A stretch of DNA of 64,000 nt from Onthophagus taurus (lineage: Eukaryota > Arthropoda > Insecta > Coleoptera > Scarabaeidae): contig NC_091971.1 of the NCBI RefSeq assembly GCF_036711975.1, forward strand, positions 22,389,501-22,453,500. The letters run 5' to 3'. A program made the translations under genes and the position numbers. Of the stretch, positions 11,915 to 23,297 are shown piece by piece. Numbering within the stretch: position 1 is the stretch's first letter; each line of letters begins with the position of its first letter. The notes beneath the pieces are model-generated. The model was not told the DNA's origin. It saw only the letters and a list, made by a program, of their open reading frames with translations, and did no database searches.

Positions 11915-13260
11915 GTTATGCATCACTTGACTAAGCGACAAATGAATAATGTTGAGAAAAACGGGATTTTCGTTTACATCTCTCTAAAAATATAAGACTT
12001 CTCAGAATCGACAGGCTCAAACTATTGAAAATTGTTTGCAGCCTGTTAAACTAGAGACAAAATGTTGACGATTCGTGTAAACATTTTTGAAGAAAATAAT
12101 CTGGTTTTTATTTTATATAGAATTTAAATCTAACCAATTTCGGCGCTTAGCCATCATCAGAGACTCCACAAATAGATTAATATCTCTCATCTTATCCATT
12201 TTACAAACAAGTTTCTTAATATTTCTTTTTGTTTTGTTAAAAAAGATCACGTATCAAAGTCGAAATCAGATTATTAGTTACTAATTTACAAAATTAAAGT
12301 TTAAAAAGTTGTAAAATTAAATTAAGGACGAGTTTACAGGTTAAAATTTAAGAACACTCTTTCTTCAAAAAAAATATTAAGAAACTTCGGAAAAATTCAA
12401 GAATCATTATGTAGCTTAAAAATCGACGATTTTTTTTAATCAATGTGAAATGACCCAAAAACACGTTAAAAGTAAAAAGAATGTGCGGAAAGTGACTAAC
12501 ACTAGATTAACTTCAGTTATAAAACTTCTATTATATGATAACTAACTTCAGGTTTAAAATGTCAACCTCAATTTTGACATATTTCTAATCTTCATTAAAA
12601 ATCCTTTAAAATGAGTACAAACACGACATATTTATCTTCAATATTAATGAAGTTATGGTCCATTTCCGGTTAAGAATGTCAACGTCAATTTTGACATATT
12701 TGTAATCGTCGTGAAAAATCTTTTGAAATGAATCCAAACATGATACTTTTAATTCAAATATTACTCGAGATATAATCAACTTCCGGTTTGAAATGTCAAT
12801 GTCATTTTGACACATTCTTAATTTTTACAAAGTGTTTAATATTTGTCACAAAAACAAAGATATAATAAAAATAAAAAATTAAGGTTGGTATTAATATTTA
12901 AAAATTAAATTGCTACCTTCATTGTTGCTAACTTAGGGTTTAATGTTTTTTATTCTAACTTTTTTGTTTTTTGAGATAATTGATGAAGATAACCAATATG
13001 TTAAAATTGACGTTGACGTTTCAAACCGGAAGGGATTATATTTTCATTAATATTAAAGTTAAATATGTCGAATTTGGACTCATTTTAAAGGATTTTTTAT
13101 GAAGTTGATAAATATGTCAAAATTAAAAGTTGAAAGTTCGAACTTTTTGGTTTTTTGAGATAAATGCGTCAAGTTTGGACTTACTTTAAAGGTTATTTTA
13201 TGAAGATTGCGAATATAATAATAAAATTAAAGTTGACATTGACAACTGAAAGGGTTTTCA
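11915..13260 (+). repeat. Dispersed repeat family X, copy 1
   Basis: The end sequence gcatcacttgactaagcgac (about 11920) and almost everything to 13260 reappears in inverted orientation at 24590-27325, and in part at 21930-22380. Internally there are diverged subrepeats of about 118 bp, each with a gtcaacgtcaattttgacat-like core and an aaaccggaagt word. They point one way at 12530-12830 and the other way at 13000-13250, so the element is itself largely palindromic. It also holds a hammerhead-like motif (12126-12166, minus). No transposase or RT was recognised. The hammerhead points to a Penelope-like or retrozyme relative, but that is inference. Confidence 0.75.
12126..12166 (-). ncRNA. Hammerhead-ribozyme-like motif (type I), copy 1
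   Basis: On the minus strand the order is: helix I strand gagtct, core CTGATGA (canonical), one extra T, helix II ggc/gcc with loop taagc, GAA, a 2-bp helix III (at..gt) with a 2-nt loop, cleavage-type triplet GTT, then helix I strand agattt. Helix I pairs over six positions with two G-U pairs. The extra base between the core and helix II departs from the textbook motif, so self-cleavage is unproven. Confidence 0.5.
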
Positions 13261-13261
13261 C

Positions 13262-13500
13262 GACTAAACCCGAATGTTTCTAGTTCTTGTTCTAGTTTTA
13301 GTTCAATAAAAATATATAACATAGTAATATCTTAAGCTAACTAGCGCTACCTACCACTAGAACTAACACTAGAAACATTCGGATTTAGTCAAAAGTCTCT
13401 CAAGACGGCTAAACCCGAATGATTCTAGTTCTAGGTATTGTGTTAGTTCTAGTGATAGTGTAAAACTAGAACTAACACTAAACCTAGAACTAGAAATATT
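13262..13500. repeat. Fold-back minisatellite rich in ctagaac/gttctag
   Basis: Two hairpin-forming units with inverted ends gactaaacccgaatg / cattcggatttagtc are filled with repeats of agttctag and its complement. The same family appears at 22380-22555, 23190-23290, 23500-23592, 27325-28230, 44555-44610 and 58780-58840. Confidence 0.85.
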
Positions 13501-13600
13501 CGTGAAGCTAACATTAAATCACCAGATTCATCCTAGAGTGAAATCGTATAAAAATAAAATTCAATGAAAACGATGAAAATTAATTTATTTTAAGTAATCG

Positions 13601-13642
13601 GTGCTACTTATGTTTCGAGAATTGGATCTCGTCTTCAGGCAC
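13601..13642 (-). ncRNA. Hammerhead-ribozyme-like motif (type I), second family
   Basis: On the minus strand: helix I gtgc, core CTGAAGA, one extra C, helix II gag/ctc with an 8-nt loop, GAA, helix III ac..gt with loop ataa, triplet GTA, then gcac closing helix I (4 bp, all Watson-Crick). The surrounding repeat (tgaaaacgatgaaaatt.., 13564) matches the insert at 53468-54050, which carries a decayed version. Its fit to the conserved core is good apart from the single extra base. Confidence 0.5.
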
Positions 13643-13649
13643 GACGAAA

Positions 13650-16600
13650 AAAGTTTCTTTTATAAAAAGTACATACAAACAAGAGTTGATATTTTACGTT
13701 TTCAATAGATACGTTTCCACTAGGTTTTACTAGGTTTAGTTTTTGGAAAAAAGCGAAATCTGCTCAAAATGAAATCCGACTGAGAATAATGTTGTCCACA
13801 AACATTGTTTATAATGAACCAAAGAAATATAATCTATAATCATATCCACCCCTAAAGTCACTAGTTTTTGGGAATAAAGCGAGATCTAAAAAAAATTAAA
13901 ATAGATGGTTTATGGTACATTAAAAAAAATCTATCACTACTCAAAACCAACCCGATAGAGAAAAATGTTGTTTATAATAAACCAGAAAAACACAATCAAT
14001 AACCAGTTCTAGATTAGGTATCACAAAATCATCATTAAAAATAATCAATGTGTTAAGCAACGTTTATGTTTTTATATCAGTTTTTAATTCAAATTTTGGT
14101 TAAATACATTCATTTTAGTTTGAAGCGAAAAGCTGCAAAATTGTCGTAGGTGGTTGAATTAATTTCAACACATCAAGTTCAGTATAAACGAACTCATGAC
14201 ACCTCAACGCAAAAATAAAAAAATCTGGACACCCAAACTGGTGGACGACCGGTACTGCTTTTTTTTCGGGAAGAATGTATAACGGAAGTTTGAAAGGATT
14301 AAATATAATCCGGGTGGCCAAAGAAATCGTTATAAAACTGAAAACTGTAAAAACAAGATAAAACGGTGGAATGAGTTGAAAGATTATCTTAACCACGATC
14401 ATTAAGGACATCTTTATGGAATTTACGCCGACATAATACGTTAGGAAAGAATAACAAGCAGTACTTTCTCAATTAAGAGACGATATTTATGTTTAGAGAG
14501 GATGAATTAATCAAGCCATCGAATAGTATGAAATATAAGCTGTTATAATAAATAAAGTTGTGTTAAATTTGTACACCAGGTGTACAAGGTGACACCAGGT
14601 TTCTATGAGAGATGGAAGATACAGATCTCGTGTTCTTATCCACAAGGAAGAAGACTCTGAGCGTATGTGGTGTAACGGAGCCACATTCCTGTTTATAATC
14701 GTTTGTTTATCAGTAGTTAAGTTAAAAGGATTGCATCATATAAACCTACTACTTAAATTTTAACGTATTTTGTTTTTGTAAAATATAAAATGTATACAGT
14801 TTTTCTTTATTGCTCTTAATTCAACTTGTTTTAATGAGGTAAACTATTGATAGCAATAATTAAAAGTTTTCCATAACACATTACAACATTTATCATACCA
14901 ACTTTATGTTCAAAGTTCTTCTTGTGACTTTCTCCGATTCTCTTTTTCATACTTTTACTTACACCATTTTTGGATTATAAAAACCACGAAAATGAAACAA
15001 CTAAGGTCAACTCTCCGAATATATAATGCCTTTTGGGATAATCTTTCTTTTTATTCCATCCGTTGTATGGAATTGTAAATTGATTTTCTTAGCTACTTTA
15101 AGCAGTTAGAAATCTGATTTCTTTACAAATAGAATATTCATTAATAAGACAGCCTAACGTAAAAAGACTAAAAAGATGGAGCGTGGTGCAGTACAAGAGT
15201 CTGTCATAGAATTCAAACGGCGGAAAGTTTGCTACTGGTGACAAAATCATATGATACCTAGATCACAAGTTTATGTGATGTGAGATGTTTTAACCCAAAT
15301 TGTTGTGAAGGTGCAAAGAAGTATGTGTATAAACAGGATAATGAGAAGGATATTTGGGTGGGAACAACTTTCACAGTCGTTGAAATGGAAAAGAAAGTGA
15401 TTTTACATGTTCCAACTAAAGAAATTTTCTTTTTTAAGCGCTTTTTTGCCAGTAGTAATATTTCTGCCGGTGGTAGTCAATGAGTTTCAAAACTGACATT
15501 TGGACTTTTCCAAAATATGGAAATCTGTTTACAAAATCTTTACCTTTTACTTCAGATGCCAACGAAAATATTATGCCAAATTTATCTGGCTTATATTATC
15601 TATATCTAGCTCTGGTTGAGACATATAGTTGGACAATGTTGTAAATCGTTAACGTATTAAAAGACCTCATGGTGGTAACTTTAAGCAGTTAACCATGTGC
15701 TATATATTTAGATCTAGGATGACCTGGAGGAAAATGACACCTCTAAATAAATTTAACAATTATAATACGAAACGTTAAAACATTACTTGAGAAAAAATTA
15801 TTAATACATTACTGTTTGTTGACGTATTGTTGGCGAATACGTTGTTCTTGTTTAAAATGTGGTAGTAGTTGACGTAGTAGTACGTCTGTTTCCATTTCGA
15901 TTGTCCTTGTCATTAAATTTCTAACCAAAAAATAGACAGAGTTTACTTTACAAGTTAGGTTATATTTGCAATAATTAACGAATTAATTAATTAAATGATT
16001 TAATAACTTAATTGTTTATTTTACGTTATAATGGAAGAAGACGATCTGGTATGCATAATATATGTAATGCGGTATGTGACGATGTATTATCCCGGTTTGA
16101 AAATGATGAAGAAAGTGAAAGCAATGATTCAGACTTCCCAAATAACAGTAAAAGAAAAAATGCAATAATTATAAGTGAATCTGAAAGCAGTCATTTCGAA
16201 GATACTGCGTTGAAAAACGAACAAAACTATTCAACAACATATTGGTCTCAAAATAATACCGATATTATTATAAATTTGTTATTAGGACATTCTGACGTTA
16301 AAGCTTTAAAGAAATGCAGAAATGATTTCAGAAGTGGATTTGTTCCACTTCTTGGCACTTTCGGTAATGATTTTTTTTTCAATATAGTATAACATACTAT
16401 ATGCGATTATGGCATAAATATGCGTGAAAAAACATGAAATAGTAAATTTTCCACCTACATTATCAAAACTTGTTATTGACAATTAGACGTGGTGCCTGAT
16501 GACGGTTTAATAACCGAAACAAATTTGTAGCACCGATAATTAAAAAATAAAGTATCATCTTTTAAAGGAAATATTGTTTTTTCAATACATATAATTAATG

Positions 16601-16980
16601 AAATAGTGGGAACATACAACGATAACCAAAATTTCAAGAAATTTTGAGCTTTGAATATGTCAATGGCACAAGTAAAGAAAAATAGTGTGAATAACTCACA
16701 TGGAAACATTAATTTCTGGTAAAATTATGACTTCAAAATAGATTCCGGCAAATACTACAATTACTACTTTTCTGATAATGTTTCCTGTTCAAAGTAGAGT
16801 CAATAATAAAATATTTTATAGATAAATTTGATAAAATCTATAAACCGAAATAAACCTTTTCGTTGGATGAAATCGTGATATCTTACAGAGGTCAACTAAA
16901 TTTCCTTGTCTGCAACCGTGGTAAGATTACATAATGCGGCCTAGTAGTGAGAATAATATGCGAATCTGATACTTTATATA
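13650..16980. other. No supported gene; diverged repeat scraps
   Basis: A unit containing gtttataataaaccag..aacaatcaataaccag recurs about every 165 bp at 13740-14035. The ORFs at 14115-14411 (minus) and 15280-15483 (plus) have no recognisable motif. Nothing else is seen except the doubtful ORF at 16012-16392. Confidence 0.4.
16012..16392 (+). pseudogene. Acidic/serine-rich ORF, possible transposon N-terminus
   Basis: The 126-codon frame contains an acidic, serine-rich stretch (FENDEESESNDSDF, then a KRK patch and SESESS). An ATG at 16031 in another frame gives MEEDDLV, so a frame break near 16070 would join an acidic start to the longer frame. Acidic, Ser-rich leaders are common in piggyBac- and hAT-type transposases, but no catalytic domain follows and I cannot assign a family. 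It may be non-coding. Confidence 0.25.
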
Positions 16981-17640
16981 CAGTGGAATTCCCCTAACTC
17001 GAATCACTAAGGGAGCGGAAGAAAACTTCGAGTTATGGAGAATTCGAGTTAGAGAAAAATTAGTAGAATTTCAGCTCTAAAGAAAAAAATTAGAAATGTA
17101 CTTTTCTAATACGTACCTATATTTAAGACAGAAACCTTAATACTATTGTAAGTAGAAAATTAATCAAGTTTTTTAAAGTAAAGAATTATGAATATTATCT
17201 GGAACATTCTCTCTTGATAATACAATGGTTTCAAGCTTTCTAAGAGAGGAATAAGCTTCATCAAATGTAGGCACAGCAATAAGTATTTAATTTTCAAGAT
17301 TATCATCACCCTCATCTGATTCTGAAACAATAAGAACAGTAGGTTTGTTTTAGTTCAAGAGTCTGTAGTTTCTGAGCCAGAGTCTATGTGGTTTGATTCT
17401 GTAATTAAAATTACTTACAGAGTGAATTCGAATATTTTATTCTTTGGTAAATTCGACTTATAGAAGTAAAAGTTGAAGAAATTCCATAGTAGTTCAGCTC
17501 GAGTTACAGAGAAATTCGAGTTACTGTGTTTAAGAGATAAAAACACATTTGAAACCTAGTCAAACGCTTGGGCTTACGAAAATTATTCGACTTAGAGGAT
17601 AATTCGAGATATAGAAGTTCGAGTTAGGGGAATTTCACTG
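16981..17640. mobile_element. Tigger/pogo-type non-autonomous element, 660 bp
   Basis: The TIRs are CAGTGGAATTCCCCTAACTC at the left and the complement of CAGTGAAATTCCCCTAACTC at the right. Both are flanked by TA (16979-16980 and 17641-17642). Further inverted pieces (ttcgagtta / taactcgaa) lie inside. The CAGTG start and TA duplication are typical of the pogo branch of Tc1/mariner. There is no coding capacity. Confidence 0.85.
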
Positions 17641-20600
17641 TATATCTAAAGATAAATTATACAGTGGCGAGGAGGAAAATTTGCAAAATCTTTTGAATGA
17701 TTTTGAAAGATTTGACATGTGGTAGTAATTTGGCAAATCAATATAATTAGAATATAAGTCTAATTATAAGAAAAACTGTTAAAGCAGAAAAGAAAATAAA
17801 ATTTTAATTTTTTTCACTAGGTAAACAACTTGCAAAAGATTGAAAATGAATATGTTTATTCAAAAAGTTCTGGAAATGCAAATCAGAGAGAATCTTTCGC
17901 GAAGATGTGTCAATTAGGCTGTGAAAATTTCTAGTTCAGGTAAAAAAGTTTACTCAAAGGTTTTGCAGAGTTTGCAAAAACCACTGAAAAGGAGAGAAAC
18001 TTGTATATACTATTTTGCAAAATTCTTCTATGAGTTGGAACATGTTTTGAAGATTATCATACAAAAAAAAATACTATAACTGTAAGTACTTAACTTTAAA
18101 ATCAAGTAAATCCATTGCTACTATAACTTTTTGTTAGGCTGCAAATTCCTGAAACAAGTCTTTACAATTTTCCCTGAAAACGATATTTGTAGAAGAACAC
18201 ACGCATTCTAAAACATGATTCATAAATAAATATTATAAAAAACAATCTTCAGCTGTACGATGGGTGAAAATTTTGACATAACCTGAACATTTTTTTACTG
18301 TCCAAAGGTAATTAAGTTTTGTACATGTTTGATGTAATAAAGATGGGGGAGTTCTTCTCCAATACTAATATTAGTAGTACTTTTTAATGTCGTAACTTGA
18401 TGTTCGATAATTCATGCTGTAGAAGATCGTCCAGTATTATTTTTTTAGCCTTAAAGTACATGGTTCCCTTAAATGTCTTTCAATGTTGCCAAACGCTTTG
18501 CTGTTTTGAATACAGTCGTTTGCCTGGCTGTTATCTAGACAGAACCTATACCGCTAGTAACATGTCGTATTGATCGTCAAAACTGTTATTCATGTTAAGA
18601 ACGGTTAAGTAGATACAATATTAAAAAGATCACAATCATGAAGCAATATCAAATGTGCTTCTAGCCACACTGTTTTTAGCGTTGTGTATTGTACCACTTC
18701 TAGGTGTTCTAAGATTTAACAAGTAATATTGCCTCTACATATTTCTCGGAAAGAATTGCATTCCTTATCTGGGTGTATATCAGAACAATCGGTCGTTTTT
18801 CAGTTCTTTTGGTATATGTTTGCTTGATAGCGGCATATTGTCAATAATCGTCAATAATTTCATACGCCTCTAATAAATAGGTATCAAATACAGTGCCTTA
18901 TTCGAACAAAATTCTACATTCTCTGACATAAGTTTAGCCGAAGTCATTTGCGGCTGAAGCACTATAGTATGTGTTTACCAGTTTGGTGCGATACGGTATT
19001 AATTGCAGTGCCTAGCTCGCTAGTAACTTGAGCTTAACAAAATCAGAGAATTTATGACTCCATGAAAATGTAAGCTTCGTATGATTTACTATTAATGTCA
19101 TCTTAAAGTCGACGAAAACGACCACGGCTAAACTTAGGAGTAAAAATCTATGACTTAGCTTGATTGGATGAAAGTTGCTTGTGGATGAGGCAAACTAATT
19201 ATGAAAGCAAAATACAACAAATGCTAATAACATGGTAAGTTACAAAAATTACAACACGTTATCATATGGTTTGAGCCAATGTTTGAAAGAGTTTGAGAGG
19301 GAACAAATCTGGAGTTCAATCTGGTAGTTCAATCATCAGATATAGCGCTACTGTCATTTACGTTTAACACTCCAACAGTCGCATGTCATCTAAGAGATGA
19401 CGTAAACAGTCTGTCTGGACTAACCAGTTAATACTTTTGCATGCATTGAATCTTAGGGCATCTTAGAAATGACATGCGCCCACTCTTGTAATAACCGGAG
19501 GCGCAACTACTGCAGTATTAAGAAATCCAAAAATTATTTAAAGCGAGGTCTGTCTTTTGAAACATCAACAGATACTATCTAGTCATGTAGTCTGTATCAA
19601 GGTCATTTATCCCAATGAAAAGATAATTTCTAAAAAGCAATTCATCCATTTTTGAAATGTGGATCAATATTTTAATAAGTACTGCATTCATCCTATGATG
19701 TTTACGGAGATTAAGAAATCTTGCAAATGTTCACACAAAGGCGAGTAGTATTTTAAATGGCCGCGTTTACCAACTGTTAACATTTGCAAACGGCCGCCAT
19801 TTTAGTAAACGTAAAATTTGTGCGTTTATGTTTGCCAACCAATATAAATAAGCCATTCGCCAAAACACCAACACAACCGTGAACCGTTTGCGTTTGTCAA
19901 CGTAAACCATTTGCAAAAGCTAAAGCAGCTATTGTTATAGCAGTGTTATATCGAACTCAAACCGAGTTAAGATCAAATTCAGCATTCTTGATTCGATTTA
20001 GAGCCCATGAAACTTTAGCAACATTCATGATTCCTTCAAGAGTTAGATGAAGAGAATTGGGAGTTTGTGTCGGTACTGATTTTACCCAGGAAAGTTTTTT
20101 TGCATTTTGCGTCTCTTACAACAATTTCTCTGGTTTGAAATTAGTTTTCAACAATGCCGTTGTCTCTGGATAAGAAGGAGATTGATCTGAAGCAACCGTT
20201 TCTTTGATGGTTTAAGAGCTAGCTTCGTTCGCGATTCCTTGTAGGTTTACTTTAACCTTCATCATACCATGTGGTTATTGGAGACCACAATCGTAATGTA
20301 AAATCGTATGTTACAAATAAACTGGTATTGTATGGGTTTCCGTTGGGGCTGATTATACTAAGTTTAGACCTCAGCTAAACTTAGGATTGAAAATCTATCT
20401 TTCTTTGCATTAAACTTAAGTCACTGCGTACAAGGTTAAACTAATTATGCATCATAACAAGTTATAAAACATTATCATTTATGTGCATCAACGATACAAC
20501 AAGCAATGCAGCTAATCTTGGTCCATAGAACAGATGTGGTATTTGTAATAGCCAGTGTGTGTCCGGGTTTTTAACCACAGAAAGAAAGGAAACTCATTTC

Positions 20601-21214
20601 AATGAAATTTTGTAACCGGAAGTGCACCTAAAGTTTGCGCATTACATTTTTGATATAAACTATATACATAATATATAGACATGGTGATTATTGAAGATAA
20701 CTTATCTAATGATGTGCTTTTCTAATTATGAAAAAAAAATTAAATTTTATGCATTAACCAACATAATAGTTATTTATTTCAAGGTAGTTGCAATAACTGA
20801 CTATTTTATGCTATGTGTATAAGATTCGAGAAATTTGAGTGTAGCCCACTTCAGTTAATTATCGATTAGATTATTAACGCCGTCTACACGAACAAAAAAA
20901 CATTAATGAATCAAAGTTAAAAATAAATTTTATTAATAAAATTTGAAAGAAGGATTATTAATAACATTATTAGTTATTATTTAAGATGAACTAATTTGAA
21001 CTTAAAAAGTCTAAATTGCGCAGTATATATTAGCAAAGGTTAATTGGAAGAGTGAAGTCTAATTTTTAATTATATTATACCCAGTTTTGAAGTGTAAAGG
21101 AATTTCTTTACAATGTTAAACAAAGTAAATATTCTATATATATAATTAGGAAATTGTTTTAATATTTATTATAACTTCTTAATATCATAAAAATTAAATA
21201 CTAATTAATAAATA
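17641..21214. other. No gene recognised
   Basis: About 3.6 kb of AT-rich sequence without a convincing ORF, element end or RNA gene. At 19740-19920 there is a cluster of gtttgc/gcaaac words around an inverted pair (gcgtttaccaac near 19764; gtttgccaac near 19829) that may be a small degraded element. Confidence 0.4.
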
Positions 21215-21640
21215 CTTACTGAACTTTTCTCTCAATTAAGTTATTCCCATTCGGTTGAAGATATGCAAAGTATAACATCTTCACATTCTGGCAACATATA
21301 ACACAAAACTGAAATACGCGCTCTCATGAACGGGGTTTAAGTCGCGGCGTGCGCTCACTGTAGGCGTGTCATACAAACACACACACATACATACCAAAAA
21401 AAACCTCGATTACAAACCAACGCCAATCCTCAAAGGCCAACCTGTTGTTTTTGCCATACAATAATAAACATGTACGACATGAATTTCGTTTACCAACCCT
21501 TACGTCAGTTAATTCAGCGTGATCCGTTCAGTTTAAAATATTTCGAATAAATTTCTAAATATATGGTAGCGGAAGCGGGGGGGCTCAAAGTCGATTATCA
21601 AAAATAAGCGCCGGGAGCACAAAACTCGTGATCTCGTGAC
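21215..21640 (-). promoter_or_regulatory. Possible promoter / non-coding first exon
   Basis: This is a GC-richer, CpG-containing island. On the minus strand it carries a tttcagtttt initiator-like word near 21306-21315 and, downstream, a splice-donor-like ttca/gtaagtatt near 21220. It could be an upstream non-coding exon of FNIP or of an unrelated transcript. The evidence is composition and short motifs only. Confidence 0.2.
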
Positions 21641-21929
21641 GAAACTTTTGGTGCACCGTTTATAAACAGCTTAATGTGTTCAAAATAATTACAAGCGATT
21701 TAGAGTTTGTGCAATAGAAATGTTACTTTTTTTTGTAAGGTCAAACATTTAAGTCGATTTTAATTATTAGTAACTTTTCAGAATTTTAGATGGAATTTCA
21801 ATTTCCCAACTTTATCTTACTGTAATAAATCAATATTAATCAATGAAGATCCTAAAAGCAACATAATCATAATACAGTAAAACCTTGATATACCGGAACT
21901 CATTAGGACAAAATATTTTTAAATTTTTT

Positions 21930-22380
21930 TATACGATGTACACAACAAGGACGCTAGTTGTACTTTTAATTGGACCGTGTTATACATCACTTGACTAAGC
22001 GAGATTTTATCGTTTTTAGAGATCTCCATGCTGTCTGATAGGTAAAGGTGTAACTTATCTTAGAAAAAATGCGGAATACCGAAAGACCTAAAATACTATT
22101 TGTTTCAAAGGATAAAGCGCCAATCACGTTATACGATTTCAAGTCCGATTTTGCATCATACGTCTCATCATACACCAAGAAATTCTACAATTGAAAAAAT
22201 AGATGAACCTACAATTTCGGGCCAGTATCAATATCTAAATGTTAGTATAAAATTAAAATTTTGTGTCTTTTATTTTATATAGAATTTAAGTCTAACTAGT
22301 TTCGGCGCTTGGCCATCTTCAGAGACTTTACAAATAGATTAACATCTCTCATTTTCTCACTATATTGCATATTTTTATTG
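21930..22380 (+). repeat. Repeat family X, partial copy
   Basis: It begins with ggaccgtgttatacatcacttgactaagcga, close to the end of copy 1 (11908). It then jumps to the hammerhead-bearing segment (22262-22350) shared with copies 1 and 2. Most of the internal subrepeats are missing. Just upstream, cagtaaaaccttgatatacc (about 21875) looks like one TIR of a pogo/Tigger-like element, with no partner found. Confidence 0.6.
22288..22328 (-). ncRNA. Hammerhead-ribozyme-like motif (type I), best-paired copy
   Basis: On the minus strand: helix I aagtct, core CTGAAGA, one extra T, helix II ggc/gcc with loop caagc, GAA, helix III ac/gt with a 2-nt loop, triplet GTT, then agactt. Helix I has six Watson-Crick pairs. 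Compared with copy 1, bases differ in helix I and helix III while pairing is kept (G-U in one, A-U or G-C in the other). Confidence 0.55.
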
Positions 22381-22555
22381 CACTAAAACTAGAACTAACA
22401 GTAGACCTAGAACCAGATTATTTCTCGTTCTAGGTCTAGTGTTAGTTCTAGTTTAACCTAGCACTATCGCTAGAACTAACACAAGACCTAGAACTAGAAT
22501 CATGCGGGTTTAGCAGTCTTGACAGACGTGGAACTAAACCCGAATGTTTCTACTA
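22380..22555. repeat. Fold-back minisatellite (ctagaac/gttctag family)
   Basis: Runs of actagaactaaca followed by the complementary gttctagtttaacc. It is interrupted by the TA-flanked element at 22556-23187 and resumes at 23190-23290. Confidence 0.8.
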
Positions 22556-23187
22556 TCCGTGCAAAAAGTCAAGACCCCTCACTTTAGAGATCGATAACTT
22601 CGCAACCGCTCGATAAAAAAAATTGCAACAAAGTTTGTTGTAATCACTGAACATTTCTACGTAACACATATAATTTGAAAATTTTCGGATCCACGGTTTT
22701 TTTTATCGCGAGTTAAATGAAAAAAGCACCCGATTTTTTACGGAGTTTTTGTCGGTTGTCCGATTCCGTTATCAGTTTTTCAAAATTAGAGCTCCCTAAT
22801 TTTTTAAGAGCGATTTAATGGAATTACAAATTAAAGAGAAACAGAAATAAGCTCTGCGGGGTGACGGGAGTTCCATCCAAACGGAACAGATGGTGTGTCC
22901 CAGACAGGACGTCGCGCCTTATTTCTTTATGTAGATAAGACAAAGGCGCGACGTACTGTCTGGGTCGCACCATCTGTTCCGATTGCACGGAACCGTCTTC
23001 GGATTTTTTTCGTCAAATAGTTTTGGAGAAAAAAAATCGGAAAGTAGACAAAGTTGCTGGCACTCTCAAAAATCTATTATACGCAAAAATGTTCACTGAT
23101 TACAATAAACATTACCGCAATTTTCTCCATCAAGCGGTTACGAAGATATCGACCTCTAAAGCGAGGGGCCTTGACTTTTTGCGCGGA
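22556..23187. mobile_element. Palindromic mariner-type MITE, 632 bp
   Basis: TIRs TCCGTGCAAAAAGTCAAG and the complement of TCCGCGCAAAAAGTCAAG are flanked by TA (22554-22555 and 23188-23189). Complementarity extends inwards for more than 100 bp per side (tcgataacttcgcaaccgc with gcggttacgaagatatcga). A second inner inverted repeat at about 22875-22985 contains gcgcgacgt...acagatggtg. The element interrupts the ctagaac minisatellite. It is non-coding. Confidence 0.85.
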
Positions 23188-23189
23188 TA

Positions 23190-23290
23190 GTTGTTCTAGG
23201 TGTAGTGTTAGTTCTAGTGGCAGTGGTAGGTAGCGCTAGTTAGCATAAGATATTACATTTTTACATTTTTATTGAACTAAAACTAGAACG
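23190..23290. repeat. Fold-back minisatellite, continuation
   Basis: This is the other side of the minisatellite block split by the MITE at 22556-23187: gttctaggtgtagtgttagt followed by aactaaaactagaacgagaac. The Tc1/IS630-like element at 23298 was in turn inserted into its agaac-TA-gaaac sequence. Confidence 0.75.
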
Positions 23291-23297
23291 AGAACTA

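Noticed and set aside
14570-14720. Palindromic tgtacaccaggtgtaca as a possible regulatory site or tRNA-like fold
   Set aside because: It is only a 16-bp palindrome in otherwise unremarkable sequence. No cloverleaf or gene lies nearby.
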